From Rhodospirillaceae bacterium (lineage in GTDB: Bacteria > Pseudomonadota > Alphaproteobacteria > UBA8366), in the NCBI GenBank assembly GCA_002724395.1, contig PBOR01000043.1, forward strand, positions 28,740 through 92,739: a stretch of 64,000 nucleotides of DNA, read 5' to 3'. Position numbers and translations under genes: made by a program. This document shows positions 9,837 through 18,447 of the stretch, one piece after another. Positions within the stretch are counted from its first letter, which is position 1; every line of letters begins with the position of its first letter. A model generated the notes under the pieces. The model was not told where the DNA came from, searched no databases, and saw only the letters and a program-made list of their open reading frames with translations.

Positions 9837-10382
9837 CTACTTCTCTTTTTTTAAATAATTCCGCACCGCACCCAGAACTTGACCAACCATCTCCTCTGGC
9901 GGACCATCAGTACTAATCACGGTTATATCCGCTTCCGCATATACGGGATATCGCTGATTCACAAGTCCCTCCAAGGTAACTTTTGGGTTTGATGTTTTTA
10001 AAAGAGGGCGTGTATCACGCCGGCTAACACGACGCCAAAGAGTTTCCAAATCCGCTTTGAGCCAGACAGAGATACCGCTTTGAGAAATTTCCTTGCGCGT
10101 TCCCGCATCCATAAACGCACCACCCCCAGTGGCCAAGATACCGACCGATCCGCCTAACAAACGTTTAATTACCCGGCGCTCACCATCACGAAACGCATCC
10201 TCGCCATAATTTTGAAAAAAATCCGCTATTGAGCACCCCGCTGCTTTCTCGATTTCTAAATCAACGTCGGTGAAAGGAACCATCAGTTTGGCCGCCAAAC
10301 GTTTGCCGATGACGGTTTTACCCGCTCCCATCATACCGACCAGTACCAGGGGTTTAGCCAGTTTCAATTCTGCATCAGTCAT
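9837..10382 (-). CDS. aroK: Shikimate kinase
   Basis: AroK phosphorylates shikimate at O3 with ATP. With the start at 10382 the protein has 181 residues: P-loop GMMGAGKT at 16-23, the DVD shikimate-binding motif near residue 38, FRDGERRVI and GGGAF further on, and the lid RRDTRPLL. ATG 10382 is preferred because AGGA lies 5 bases upstream; an in-frame ATG at 10403 has its purine run too close. First gene of the aroK-aroB-corC-like operon. Confidence 0.95.
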   Translation of the reverse strand: MTDAELKLAKPLVLVGMMGAGKTVIGKRLAAKLMVPFTDVDLEIEKAAGCSIADFFQNYGEDAFRDGERRVIKRLLGGSVGILATGGGAFMDAGTRKEISQSGISVWLKADLETLWRRVSRRDTRPLLKTSNPKVTLEGLVNQRYPVYAEADITVISTDGPPEEMVGQVLGAVRNYLKKEK

Positions 10383-10532
10383 CGCGATCCTGTTGCGCCT
10401 CATCTTTCCGATGAATAAAAATACCCTTGCCTTTAACTACAATTTGCAACACTCACTATATAAGATATGCCAAGATACCGGGCATCCTTGGCCCAAATGG
10501 TCATACACATCATAGACGATAAGCGTTGAAGA

Positions 10533-10673
10533 ATGGCACGATTGACGAAATTCATTTTTATCCTACTTTTTTTGGTAATCTTAGCGGGCGGCTTTTTTTT
10601 GACAACATGGGATTTTCCATCCCCGGCGAAGGAAGTCGAAAAAGTAATAGACGATAAACGGTTCCCGAAATAA
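10533..10673 (+). CDS. Small single-pass membrane protein (46 aa)
   Basis: A short open frame with a clean ATG and TAA. The product has a positively charged start (MARLTK), one strongly hydrophobic helix (about residues 7-25), and a hydrophilic tail ending DDKRFPK. I recall near-identical small proteins encoded between aroK and xerD in related alphaproteobacteria, which is the main reason to call it; this is memory, not a search. The positive-inside rule places the tail in the periplasm. Function unknown. Confidence 0.7.
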   Translation: MARLTKFIFILLFLVILAGGFFLTTWDFPSPAKEVEKVIDDKRFPK

Positions 10674-10716
10674 GTGTTGGTGAACAGAGCTAACGACAAT
10701 AGCGAGGGTTTCTAAA

Positions 10717-11628
10717 ATATCCCGCCACCTTGAAACTTTCCTCGAATTATTGCTAGCCGAACGCGGTGCAGCTGATAACACTATCCATGCCTATCGTAGG
10801 GACCTCGAAGAATTTCTGAAATACTGCAACAGCCACTCTATAGACGAGCTTAATGCCAATACTGAGGACATTCGCACCTATATGGCGATACTTTCAGAGC
10901 GCGGCCTCTCTTCAGCGACAAGCGCTAGGCGTCTGTCGTCCCTGAAACAGTTTTTTAGGTTCCTCTATGCCGAAAATTTTCGCTCCAAAGACCCAACCGC
11001 GATCATTGATGCTCCCAAACAAGGCCGTGCACTGCCAAAGATACTTAGCGAAGAGGAAGTGTCACTCCTACTGGAAGCCGCAGCAAAAGATTTTTCTCAC
11101 GAAGGAGTGCGGCTCAAAGCTTTGTTGGAACTGCTTTATGCAACAGGAATGCGGGTATCCGAACTCGTTTCTCTGCCTAACAACGCGCTGCCCGATAACA
11201 GAAAAATTATTTTGGTCCGAGGCAAAGGCGACAAAGAGCGACTTGTGCCCATTGGAGAACCAGCAAAAACCGCTCTGGCTAAATATAAAACCGTCCGCCA
11301 ACATTATCTGAAGAAAAACCAGACTTCGCCATGGCTGTTCCCGTCCGCGGCAAAACAGGGCCATTTAACTCGACAACGCTTCGGTCAGCTTTTAAAGGAG
11401 CTGGCACGTGCAGCAGGAATCAATCCGGCAAAAGTAAGTCCTCACGTGCTGCGCCACGCCTTCGCTAGCCACTTGCTGAACCATGGTGCAGACTTACGCG
11501 TCGTTCAGCAAATGCTGGGACATGCAGATATTTCGACTACACAAATTTATACACACGTACTAGACGAGCGTTTGAGAAAACTGGTAGCAGAGAACCACCC
11601 CCTAGCGCAGACTAAAGGAGCTAAATAA
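10717..11628 (+). CDS. xerD: Tyrosine recombinase XerD (apparent ATA start)
   Basis: XerD with XerC resolves chromosome dimers at dif. Catalytic residues are all seen: Arg in TGMRVSEL, Lys in GKGDKERLVP, HVLRHAF, and LGHADISTTQIYTH with the nucleophilic Tyr. The first canonical in-frame start is TTG at 10750, but that removes the first SAM-like helix (HLETFLELLL) that the family needs. Upstream the only suitably placed codon is ATA at 10717, with GAGGG about 8 bases before it; a TGA at 10681 closes the frame. From ATA the protein is 303 residues, normal for XerD. Either a rare AUA start is used or an ATG was mutated or misread. Confidence 0.9.
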   Translation: MSRHLETFLELLLAERGAADNTIHAYRRDLEEFLKYCNSHSIDELNANTEDIRTYMAILSERGLSSATSARRLSSLKQFFRFLYAENFRSKDPTAIIDAPKQGRALPKILSEEEVSLLLEAAAKDFSHEGVRLKALLELLYATGMRVSELVSLPNNALPDNRKIILVRGKGDKERLVPIGEPAKTALAKYKTVRQHYLKKNQTSPWLFPSAAKQGHLTRQRFGQLLKELARAAGINPAKVSPHVLRHAFASHLLNHGADLRVVQQMLGHADISTTQIYTHVLDERLRKLVAENHPLAQTKGAK

Positions 11629-11705
11629 CAACGCGGCTATTCATTTTCTTGATTCAAAAGCTGTGTTACCTAAACATTTAACACTAAGCAGTAACGCCAA
11701 ACGCC

Positions 11706-12662
11706 ATGAACACATTTCTGGATTTCGAACAACCGATTGCCGAGTTGGAAGGCAAAGTTGAGGAATTACGCCATCTTTCCAGAGGCGATGAGATTAATAT
11801 TGTCGATGAGGTAGGCAAGCTGCAGGAGAAGGCCCAAAAGCTCCTGGCACAAACCTATGAGAAACTCACGCCATGGCAAAAGGTCAAGGTTGCGCGTCAT
11901 CCGGGACGACCCCACTGCAACGATTATGTATTCGGATTAATCGAAGATTTTACGCCACTCGCTGGTGACCGCAATTATGGAGAAGACAAAGCCATCATGG
12001 GCGGGCTAGGCCGTTTTCGTGGCCAAGCCTGTGTAGTTATTGGTCAAGAGAAAGGTGCCAATACTGATGAACGCGTTGCTCATAATTTTGGCATGGCGCG
12101 CCCCGAAGGTTATCGTAAGGCGGCTCGCCTAATGGCCTTAGCTGACAGGTTTACTCTGCCCATCATTACATTCGTCGATACACCCGGCGCCTATCCGGGG
12201 GTTGGGGCGGAAGAACGGGGACAAGCGGAAGCTATCGCTAGCTGCATTAATAAGAGCCTCAATATCAAAGTACCAATCATAAGTACGGTGATCGGTGAAG
12301 GCGGGTCCGGCGGCGCTATTGCAATCGCCACAGGCGATAGGGTTATGATGCTCGAACACAGCATTTATTCGGTTATTTCACCAGAAGGGTGTGCATCAAT
12401 CCTCTGGCGGAGCGCTGAGGCTTCAGAATCTGCAGCAGAAGCATTACGCTTAACAGCTCAAGATTTAAAATTACACGGTCTCATCGATAAGGTGATCAAG
12501 GAACCATTAGGAGGTGCGCATAGAAACAAAGAAGACACTATTAATTCTGTCGGCAATGCGATTGAAGGTGTCTTGCAAGAACTCATGATACTGGACGGTG
12601 GTAGCCTCAGAGCAAAACGGCGTGAAAAGTTCTTAAAATTGGGGCAAGAGGGGCTAGCATGA
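11706..12662 (+). CDS. accA: Acetyl-CoA carboxylase carboxyltransferase subunit alpha
   Basis: AccA pairs with AccD to transfer the carboxyl group from biotin to acetyl-CoA, the first step of fatty acid synthesis. At 318 residues it is full length. The N-terminal [15 protein letters not shown] helix, [15 protein letters not shown], and the oxyanion-forming [10 protein letters not shown] and EGCASILW segments are typical. The stop overlaps the lipoprotein ATG by 4 bases (ATGA), so the two are translationally coupled. Confidence 0.96.
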   Translation: MNTFLDFEQPIAELEGKVEELRHLSRGDEINIVDEVGKLQEKAQKLLAQTYEKLTPWQKVKVARHPGRPHCNDYVFGLIEDFTPLAGDRNYGEDKAIMGGLGRFRGQACVVIGQEKGANTDERVAHNFGMARPEGYRKAARLMALADRFTLPIITFVDTPGAYPGVGAEERGQAEAIASCINKSLNIKVPIISTVIGEGGSGGAIAIATGDRVMMLEHSIYSVISPEGCASILWRSAEASESAAEALRLTAQDLKLHGLIDKVIKEPLGGAHRNKEDTINSVGNAIEGVLQELMILDGGSLRAKRREKFLKLGQEGLA

Positions 12663-13333
12663 AAAAGGCGGCTGCAGCCTTAATTCTAATTTTTATCATA
12701 AGTGCTTGCTCCGAAACTGTGGATTCAGTATTCCGTCCCGACTTCGGTATACAGTCGTCCGATCTTCAAAGTTCTAAGAATTACATTCCCCCATCCGCCA
12801 CTGCTCGCGCACGGGCAGAAAAAACAGCAAAAAAAACCGGGACCCCCAAACTAGCACCCGCGCGCAAGGTAGATCCCTATATCCCATCTCTGGGTCAACC
12901 AGTTGGCAACAGCAGCCTTAACGGCAAATCGCCATTGTCACTCCCAACGGCGCTGATGACACCCAGCAAGGTTGATACCTACTACGAACAACAACTCAAG
13001 CTACATCAAGGTAATACGAAACCGAACTCCGCGTCGCCTAGGTCACCACCGAAAGAGCGATCTTGGTTTGGTTTGATTTTCGGAAGTGATGCCCCTACAC
13101 CGCAAGCCAATCCTCCATCGAATTGCTATATCGGCAAATTAACGACGGAGGGCGTATCATGTCAGGCCATGCGCACTCTCAAAGGACGCCTTTTAACGTT
13201 GGGTGGGCCGTTGCGAGGCTTTGGACCTGGCGATGCAGTTTGCGTCTGCGGCCCACTAGCAGAGACATCTTTTTGCCAGCAAGGCACCACGATTTACGTC
13301 GCACAAATCGATACTCGATGCGACAAACCTTAA
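12659..13333 (+). CDS. Putative lipoprotein with Cys-rich C-terminal domain
   Basis: A 224-residue protein with a type II signal peptide: positive start, hydrophobic core, and lipobox IISAC with the lipidated Cys at 17. A long Pro/Ser/Lys-rich linker (about 30-150) leads to a compact C-terminal domain (about 155-222) with six cysteines in a [12 protein letters not shown] ... GDAVCVCG ... [11 protein letters not shown] pattern, which resembles DUF5818-type domains. Likely periplasmic or outer-membrane anchored. Coupled to accA by ATGA overlap, but no functional link is evident. Function unknown. Confidence 0.75.
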   Translation: MKKAAAALILIFIISACSETVDSVFRPDFGIQSSDLQSSKNYIPPSATARARAEKTAKKTGTPKLAPARKVDPYIPSLGQPVGNSSLNGKSPLSLPTALMTPSKVDTYYEQQLKLHQGNTKPNSASPRSPPKERSWFGLIFGSDAPTPQANPPSNCYIGKLTTEGVSCQAMRTLKGRLLTLGGPLRGFGPGDAVCVCGPLAETSFCQQGTTIYVAQIDTRCDKP

Positions 13334-13419
13334 CTAAAATCGCCGCGAGTCGTCACTTTTGACTACAACCCTCTTAAATTTAAACTCTTATCTCTCCTAG
13401 CAGAAAGGGATAGGCGCCA

Positions 13420-14772
13420 TTGGTTGCCTGGACGCAAATAGGCGGGGCAGAATGGGCCATAGCAATGCATTATACTCAAGACATTTCAGGGTGCGTCAGC
13501 CCTTTAGGTCCCCGTACCAATCTTCTGGAAACGGATTTTGGCGACACCCTAAGTAATACGAGCCGCTCACTCGCTTTTATCAAAGACAGCTATGAAAACG
13601 CTACATTACCGCTTTTCAGGTTACCAGAAGCTCGTGATGATTTAGCTGTTCTTGAGGAAATAGCGCAGCGCTATAGGGAATCCTTTAAAGACGTGATTAT
13701 TCTTGGCACCGGCGGCTCCAGCCTCGGTGGTCGTTGCCTTTATGCCATCGTCAACGAGATCAGTCTGCAATGTGTAGAGGCTCCAAAATTACATTTTATG
13801 GACAATGTGGACCCACATAGCTTTGCTCTTTTGTTTGCGAGCCTCTGCCCAATAACAACCGGATTAATAGTAATCTCAAAATCCGGCGATACCGTTGAAA
13901 CGCTGGCACAACTTAATATCACCATGGCTTGGTTTAAGACCGCCCTTAATGCAGCTGAAATAGCCTCACGAACCGTCTCGCTTGTTGAACCAGGCGACAG
14001 CATGCTGAGGCAAATCGCATCAAAGTGCCAATTTACCACTTTGGACCATGACCCTAATTTAGGAGGGCGATATTCCGCATTCTCCGCCGTCGGCCTTCTC
14101 CCGGCCTTAATCGTGGGCCTTAACGTAAGATCCATACGACAAGGAGCTGCAGACGTTCTCCAAATGTTACTGCAGCGCACTACTCCAGAGACCTGCGCGC
14201 CTGCCATCGGCGCAGCACTCAACGTAGCTCTTCAACAGAAGAGTGCCATAAATAACTCAGTTCTAATGATATACAGCGACCGATTAATTTATTTTGGCCA
14301 TTGGTACCGGCAATTATGGGCGGAAAGCCTCGGCAAAAATGGTCTGGGCACAACACCCATCCCATTTCTCGGCACTGTAGATCAACATAGCCAGCTTCAA
14401 TTATGCCTAGATGGACCAAAAGATAAGTTCTTTACGTCCCTAATGACCGATGTCTCCGTAACGGGAAAAAGCATTGACGCTTCCATATTTGGTGATGTCG
14501 ATATTGGTCCGCTTAACAACCAAACAATGGGTGAATTATTAAAAGCGAGCCAGAAAGGGACCGTGGAGAGCTTAATTAAAAATGGCCATCCGGTTCGCCT
14601 CATTCGCACCAAGGAAGTGAATGAAACGACTTTGGGAGCACTTATGATGCATTTTATGTTGGAAACGATAATCGCCGCCGATTTGATGGGAGTGAACGCA
14701 TTTGACCAACCCGCTGTGGAATCCAGTAAAATTTTAACGCGAGACAACTTGTCGGGAACGAGAAATCGATGA
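13420..14772 (+). CDS. pgi: Glucose-6-phosphate isomerase
   Basis: Pgi interconverts glucose-6-phosphate and fructose-6-phosphate. The protein (450 residues) has the SIS-fold phosphate-binding segments GTGGSSLGGR and SKSGDTVETLA and the downstream catalytic region around SLGKNGLG and DQHSQLQL. It belongs to the shorter ~450-residue form rather than the ~550-residue enterobacterial form. The frame starts with TTG at 13420, with AAAGGG about 11 bases upstream; ATG 13465 is an alternative. Its stop overlaps mutL by 4 bases. Confidence 0.92.
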   Translation: MVAWTQIGGAEWAIAMHYTQDISGCVSPLGPRTNLLETDFGDTLSNTSRSLAFIKDSYENATLPLFRLPEARDDLAVLEEIAQRYRESFKDVIILGTGGSSLGGRCLYAIVNEISLQCVEAPKLHFMDNVDPHSFALLFASLCPITTGLIVISKSGDTVETLAQLNITMAWFKTALNAAEIASRTVSLVEPGDSMLRQIASKCQFTTLDHDPNLGGRYSAFSAVGLLPALIVGLNVRSIRQGAADVLQMLLQRTTPETCAPAIGAALNVALQQKSAINNSVLMIYSDRLIYFGHWYRQLWAESLGKNGLGTTPIPFLGTVDQHSQLQLCLDGPKDKFFTSLMTDVSVTGKSIDASIFGDVDIGPLNNQTMGELLKASQKGTVESLIKNGHPVRLIRTKEVNETTLGALMMHFMLETIIAADLMGVNAFDQPAVESSKILTRDNLSGTRNR

Positions 14773-16562
14773 CTATCCGTCGCCTATCAGAGCAGGTAAT
14801 CAACCGCATTGCAGCTGGCGAAGTAATCGAACGCCCGGCATCCGTCGCAAAGGAGTTAGTAGAAAATAGTATTGATGCGGGTGCCACCCGCATTGATGTT
14901 ACCATACGCGATGGAGGAAAATCGTTGGTTGCAGTGGTGGACGATGGCTGTGGCATGACGGGAGAAGAATTGACGCTCGCAATCAAACGCCACGCCACCT
15001 CAAAACTTGTTGATGACAATCTCCAATTAGTCGCAACTCTCGGTTTCCGTGGAGAAGCTTTGCCGTCCATTGCATCCGTGAGTCGCTTCACACTCACCTC
15101 TAGAACAGCAGATGCAGACACAGCTTGGACACTTTCTATCGACGGTGGTGAGCTCGGTGAGGCTATACCTGCCGCGCACCCGAAAGGAACCCGCATCGAG
15201 ATGCGTGATTTATTTTACGCAACACCGGCACGACTTAAATTTTTACGAACAGACAGAACAGAGACTCAACGCATTGCCGAAACTCTTAACCGGCTTGCTA
15301 TGGCTCATCCTGAAATTGCATTCCAACTGACCGCTGAAGATAAAATCAAGTTGAAATATGCCGCGGAGCAAAGCGATCTATTGGACGCAAGGCTAGTACG
15401 CCTAAGTGCTGTGATGGGCCGCGAGTTTGCTGAGAATGCACTAATCATCCATGCAGAACGAAGCGGTACAACACTGACCGGATACGCTGCCGTCCCTACA
15501 CTCAACCGAGCAAACGCAGCATTACAGTTTTTATTCGTCAACAACCGGCCAGTCACAGACAGATTACTAATCGGTGCAGTGCGCGGTGCATATGCGGATT
15601 TTCTCGCACGCAATCGCCATCCTCTGGTTGCTCTTTTTCTCGAAATCGACCCGCGGCTAATTGATATTAACGTCCACCCGGCCAAATCAGAGATTCGTTT
15701 CCGTGATCCAGGTCTCGTACGAGGACTCATTGTCGGCGCATTGAAACACGCCCTCGCCGAGGCCGGACATCGCGCATCAACGACCGTCAGCCAGGCGGCG
15801 CTTGGCGCAGCGCGGCCGGGTATGAGGACTGCAACTCCCTTTGGCTACCGTCCACAAACGCCATCAAACGACCTCCAAGAAAATGTACTAGCCTTCCAAA
15901 CGCCGCTAGACCACGATAACCAGTTGGAACCGGCCGCACGGATAGAGAATACCGTGCTACCCTCCAACGGAACCGATCAAGGATTTCCACTTGGCGCCGC
16001 CCGAGCACAACTCCATGGCACCTATGTCATTGCGGAAACCGAGGATGGTTTGGTGATTGTTGATCAACATGCAGCCCATGAAAGGTTAATCTATGAGCAA
16101 ATGAAAAATGCGTTGGCAAATAGCGGCATTCAACGTCAAGGGTTATTGATCCCCGAGGTCGTGGAGTTGGAAGAAACCGCGGTTACGCAGTTAATCGACC
16201 GCTCCACAGAGCTTGCTGAATTAGGATTGGTACTCGAAGGCTTTGGCGAAGGCGCCGTAGTCGTACGCGAAGTACCGGCGTTACTTGGCACTATCGATGT
16301 ACAAAACCTAGTCAAAGATCTAGCGGCTGAACTGGTGGAGCTGGGTGATAGTTTCGCGCTGAGGGAAAAACTTTCTGAAGTTTGTGGGACAATGGCATGC
16401 CATGGCAGCGTGCGGGCTGGACGCCTGTTAAATGGTACAGAAATGAACGCATTATTACGCGAAATGGAAATTACGCCTCACTCAGGCCAATGCAATCATG
16501 GACGCCCCACTTATGTAGAACTCAAGCTGGCGGATATCGAAAAATTGTTCGGCCGGCGCTAG
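14769..16562 (+). CDS. mutL: DNA mismatch repair protein MutL
   Basis: MutL couples MutS mismatch recognition to strand incision. The N-terminal GHKL ATPase is intact: ENSIDAGATRIDV, DDGCGM and GFRGEAL. The C-terminal half carries DQHAAHERLIYE from residue 432, the metal-dependent endonuclease motif, plus a terminal GQCNHGRPT block. This MutL is therefore of the nicking type found in bacteria without MutH. It has 597 residues. Translation is coupled to pgi by an ATGA overlap, and the 3' end overlaps rsmD by 4 bases tail to tail. Confidence 0.96.
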   Translation: MTIRRLSEQVINRIAAGEVIERPASVAKELVENSIDAGATRIDVTIRDGGKSLVAVVDDGCGMTGEELTLAIKRHATSKLVDDNLQLVATLGFRGEALPSIASVSRFTLTSRTADADTAWTLSIDGGELGEAIPAAHPKGTRIEMRDLFYATPARLKFLRTDRTETQRIAETLNRLAMAHPEIAFQLTAEDKIKLKYAAEQSDLLDARLVRLSAVMGREFAENALIIHAERSGTTLTGYAAVPTLNRANAALQFLFVNNRPVTDRLLIGAVRGAYADFLARNRHPLVALFLEIDPRLIDINVHPAKSEIRFRDPGLVRGLIVGALKHALAEAGHRASTTVSQAALGAARPGMRTATPFGYRPQTPSNDLQENVLAFQTPLDHDNQLEPAARIENTVLPSNGTDQGFPLGAARAQLHGTYVIAETEDGLVIVDQHAAHERLIYEQMKNALANSGIQRQGLLIPEVVELEETAVTQLIDRSTELAELGLVLEGFGEGAVVVREVPALLGTIDVQNLVKDLAAELVELGDSFALREKLSEVCGTMACHGSVRAGRLLNGTEMNALLREMEITPHSGQCNHGRPTYVELKLADIEKLFGRR

Positions 16563-17134
16563 CCGTCGTTTTCTATCCACCGCAGTAGAACAATTCTAGT
16601 TTTTGACCAGCTCCGGTCGTCCAACACCGAAAACCCTTGCGGTATCTCAAAAGACTCTCGGACATCCATTTCTGCACAACAAAGCGTTTGCCCGTCGATC
16701 CAACCCCGATCAAGCAGGGCCGCAAGAGATATCGGAATTAAATCTTTTCGATAAGGCGGATCTAAGAAAGCCAGGGATGCAGCTTCACTTGTCGATGGCG
16801 GCCGTGTGCCATCCACCTGAAGGACCTGACACGTTTCGGTTTCTTTAAAAATGGATATTGTTTGCATTAGGCCTTCACAGAGAGTTCGAGACTGCTCCAT
16901 GAAAATGCAATGCCGCGCACCACGGCTTAGTGCCTCGAGACCGAGTGCCCCACTACCCGCAAATACATCGAGCACAATTGCATCGTTTAAAATCGAAACT
17001 GTCTCTGGGCCGTGATCTCTATGTTCCAAGATATTGAAGAGCGATTCCCGTACACGGTCGCTTGTCGGACGCACGGCACGCCCAGCCGGGGTAGCGATTG
17101 CACGCCCCTTATGCTTTCCGGCGATAATTCGCAT
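16559..17134 (-). CDS. rsmD: 16S rRNA (guanine(966)-N(2))-methyltransferase RsmD
   Basis: A 191-residue Rossmann methyltransferase. SAM-binding motif DVFAGSGALG is at 56-65 and the catalytic DPPY at 125-128; the N-terminal GKHKGRAIATPAG and RPTSDRVRESLFNIL are RsmD hallmarks. It modifies G966 of 16S rRNA in the small subunit. Its start overlaps the 3' end of the RluB-like gene by 26 bases, so both are on one transcript. Confidence 0.94.
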   Translation of the reverse strand: MRIIAGKHKGRAIATPAGRAVRPTSDRVRESLFNILEHRDHGPETVSILNDAIVLDVFAGSGALGLEALSRGARHCIFMEQSRTLCEGLMQTISIFKETETCQVLQVDGTRPPSTSEAASLAFLDPPYRKDLIPISLAALLDRGWIDGQTLCCAEMDVRESFEIPQGFSVLDDRSWSKTRIVLLRWIENDG

Positions 17135-17873
17135 GACGTTTAGGTTTCGAAAATTTTACGCCGGTTTGCTCTGCAACGACACGTTGCGATACTTCTTCAA
17201 CTGCCCCGCGTGGCAACTTTCCAAGCGGAAATGGACCGAAGCCGGTACGAATAAGGCGGTTAACGCGCCATCCAAAATTTTCACACAACTTCCGAATTTC
17301 GCGGTTCTTGCCTTCCTTTAGCGCCATGGCTAACCATGCATTCGCTCCAGTTTGGCCCTCCTTCTCAACCTCGACCGGCGCATACCGAACACCCGCAACA
17401 GTTATACCTTTCCGCATAGATCCCAATTCATCCTCTTGAACGCGACCGTGTACGCGGACTCGATAGCGACGAGTCCACCCAGTAGATGGCAATTCTAATT
17501 TCCGCGCCAACGCTCCATCATTCGTGAGCAACAGTAATCCCTCCGAATTTAGATCAAGTCGCCCAACGGAAATCACTCGTGGCAGCGAAGCCGGCAACGA
17601 CTCGAAAACAGTGGGGCGACCCTCTGGATCGTGCTGGGTAGTCATTACGCCTACCGGCTTGTGATAGCGCCAAACACGCGTCGACTCAGGCGGTGCGATG
17701 GGGTTGCCATCCACCTCAATACGATTGATCTTCGTGACGGCGAATGCAGGCGATTCTAGGATTTTGCCATCGACAGCGACGCGTCCCGCGGAGATCCAGC
17801 GTTCCGCCTCGCGTCGCGAACACAAACCAGCTCGCGCCATCACTTTTGCAATACGTTCAGGTTTTTCATCCAT
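17109..17873 (-). CDS. rluB: Pseudouridine synthase of the RsuA/RluB family
   Basis: A 254-residue rRNA pseudouridine synthase. An N-terminal S4 RNA-binding domain (RIAKVMARAGLCSRREAERWI) precedes the catalytic domain with the active-site Asp in GRLDLNSEGLLLLTND, and a late KEGKNREIRKLCENFGW segment. RluB (23S rRNA position 2605) is the best guess; RluE/RsuA relatives share the motifs. The frame is open to 17927, but family members start at the MDEKPERIAK methionine (17873). Upstream gene of rsmD and divergent from tadA. Confidence 0.9.
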   Translation of the reverse strand: MDEKPERIAKVMARAGLCSRREAERWISAGRVAVDGKILESPAFAVTKINRIEVDGNPIAPPESTRVWRYHKPVGVMTTQHDPEGRPTVFESLPASLPRVISVGRLDLNSEGLLLLTNDGALARKLELPSTGWTRRYRVRVHGRVQEDELGSMRKGITVAGVRYAPVEVEKEGQTGANAWLAMALKEGKNREIRKLCENFGWRVNRLIRTGFGPFPLGKLPRGAVEEVSQRVVAEQTGVKFSKPKRHANYRRKA

Positions 17874-17979
17874 ATCAATTGCGGAACTTATGAATTTCCG
17901 AACCTCAGTGCAATCGGTTCGTATCATGATTTATCTCCGTTCTTGACCGTGGCCAAAACAAACGTGCAGTTTCTTTACT

Positions 17980-18447
17980 ATGGACGTACTTGATTCACGA
18001 CATATGGCTATTGCACTGCGGGAAGCCGAAGATGCCGCCTCAAGGGGCGAGGTCCCCGTCGGGGCAGTTATTGTGGACGGGGGCACAAAAGAAATTGTCG
18101 CACGTGCCAGCAATCGAGTTGAACTGCTCAAGGACCCGACCGCTCATGCGGAAATGCAAGCTATTAAGAAGGCATGCGCGGCACTGGGACAAAAACGGCT
18201 GGACCATTGCGACCTTTACGTTACCCTCGAACCTTGCGCTATGTGCGCAAGCGCTATTGCACACGCCCATATCAGACGCCTTTATTTCGGCGCATCCGAC
18301 CCGAAGGGTGGCGCGGTGGAAAACGGTCCACGCTTTTTCGAACAGCCCACCTGCCATCACAAACCTGACGTTTATGGCGGCATTCATGAAAGTGCCGCAG
18401 CAGCACTCCTCATAGATTTTTTCAAAAAAAAACGTTGGCCAGATTAG
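17980..18447 (+). CDS. tadA: tRNA-specific adenosine deaminase
   Basis: TadA deaminates A34 to inosine in tRNA-Arg(ACG). The zinc site is complete: HAE at 56-58 (ligand His and proton-shuttle Glu) and PCAMC at 85-89. Total 155 residues, standard. Close paralogues such as guanine deaminase differ around the active site; the ASAIAHAHIRRLYFGA run favours TadA. Its stop overlaps the purD stop tail to tail by 4 bases. Confidence 0.94.
   Translation: MDVLDSRHMAIALREAEDAASRGEVPVGAVIVDGGTKEIVARASNRVELLKDPTAHAEMQAIKKACAALGQKRLDHCDLYVTLEPCAMCASAIAHAHIRRLYFGASDPKGGAVENGPRFFEQPTCHHKPDVYGGIHESAAAALLIDFFKKKRWPD

Noticed and set aside
10750..11628. xerD start at TTG 10750
   Set aside because: Removes the first helix of the recombinase; upstream sequence is clearly homologous, so ATA 10717 is preferred though unusual.
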